Below the pieces are notes generated by a model, which saw only the letters and a list, made by a program, of their open reading frames with translations, did no database searches and was not told the origin of the DNA. This document shows, piece by piece, positions 63,818-64,000 of a stretch of DNA of 64,000 bases (position 1 is its first letter; every line of letters starts with the position of its first letter). Both the position numbers and the translations under genes were made by a program. The stretch comes from Limibacter armeniacum (GTDB lineage: Bacteria; Bacteroidota; Bacteroidia; Cytophagales; Flammeovirgaceae): the NCBI RefSeq assembly GCF_036880985.1, contig NZ_JBAJNO010000009.1, positions 806,001-870,000 on the forward strand. The letters are read 5' to 3'.

Positions 63818-64000
63818 TCATCCTCCTACCAAAGGAGTCAGTTTGATAAAGCTGATACTTGTATGGTCTGTCACCAATACTTCCTCATCCAGCTCATCTG
63901 CCTGCACATCATCTACCAATACAAAAAATCCATTCTGCTGAAATGCCTGTAACGCTATATATAGTTGCTTTTCAGCGTCCACTGGTTTAAAATTTCTCTT
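63818..64000 (-). CDS. Small beta-grasp protein with C-terminal Gly-Gly, second copy (partial)
   Basis: Only the last 60 residues are in the window; the 5' part continues past the right edge. They align without gaps to residues 71-130 of the other copy at 49 of 60 positions, and the final ten (FIKLTPLVGG) are identical, including the terminal Gly-Gly and immediate stop. The PVDAEKQLYIALQAFQQNGF block is also shared. It precedes DUF4132 unit A on the same strand, reproducing the gene order of unit B. Partial at the edge, not a pseudogene by any evidence here. Confidence 0.75.
   Translation of the reverse strand, partial: KRNFKPVDAEKQLYIALQAFQQNGFFVLVDDVQADELDEEVLVTDHTSISFIKLTPLVGG

Overview
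The window reads as a piece of chromosome from a gliding, outer-membrane-bearing member of the Bacteroidota, most likely of the Cytophagales/Flammeovirga type. The support is a gldH lipoprotein gene beside ricT, a Kdo transferase, a membrane pyrophosphatase, a carotenoid crtI-crtB pair, a two-component-style propeller sensor, and several promoters of the Bacteroidota form TTG/TTTG-N19-20-TAnnTTTG. No rRNA, tRNA, CRISPR array, integrase or insertion sequence was seen. The organism name is inference; only the phylum-level placement is well supported.

Layout. 0-7 kb: flavodoxin-fold quinone reductase, bestrophin channel, meaB, the tiny ribosomal protein gene thx, a membrane LysM protein and a K+-dependent membrane pyrophosphatase. 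7-18 kb: groES-groEL behind an unusual array of TGACA/TGTCA pentamers, a SanA-like protein, a run of hairpins that looks like an unannotated small RNA, galM, an alpha/beta hydrolase, a Ppx/GppA phosphatase, a UPF0316 membrane protein, a CPA2 antiporter and an SDR. 18-36 kb: a propeller-SpoIIE sensor phosphatase, lysS, dihydroorotase, a KTSC protein, rsgA, waaA, crtI-crtB with an ECF sigma gene upstream, an S1/P1-type zinc enzyme, rqcH and a flippase-like protein. 36-51 kb: a 1422-residue exported TPR-CHAT protein, DUF1992, ricT, gldH, hemW, a solitary TRAP binding protein, a TPR protein, an acidic protein and an acyl-ACP thioesterase. 51-64 kb: an accessory-looking stretch.

The accessory stretch is the most interesting part. 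It has an umuC without umuD, overlapping tail to tail with a bacterial-type PARG (TIGR02452), then a SLATT two-TM protein, then three tandem DUF4132 paralogues (851-869 residues). The first two DUF4132 genes in transcription order are each preceded by a small beta-grasp (ubiquitin/ThiS/MoaD-like) protein gene ending in exposed Gly-Gly (...LTPLVGG); the upstream copy is cut by the window edge. The third unit keeps the upstream repeat found before the small gene but has lost that gene. The DUF4132 proteins are nearly identical at their C-termini and diverged at their N-termini. This Ubl-GG/DUF4132 module, with SLATT beside it, is my main candidate for an undescribed system; its function is not shown by the sequence.

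Most transcription units end in clear hairpin-T terminators, several of them bidirectional between convergent genes, and these were used to choose start codons where an open frame ran back through a terminator or promoter.
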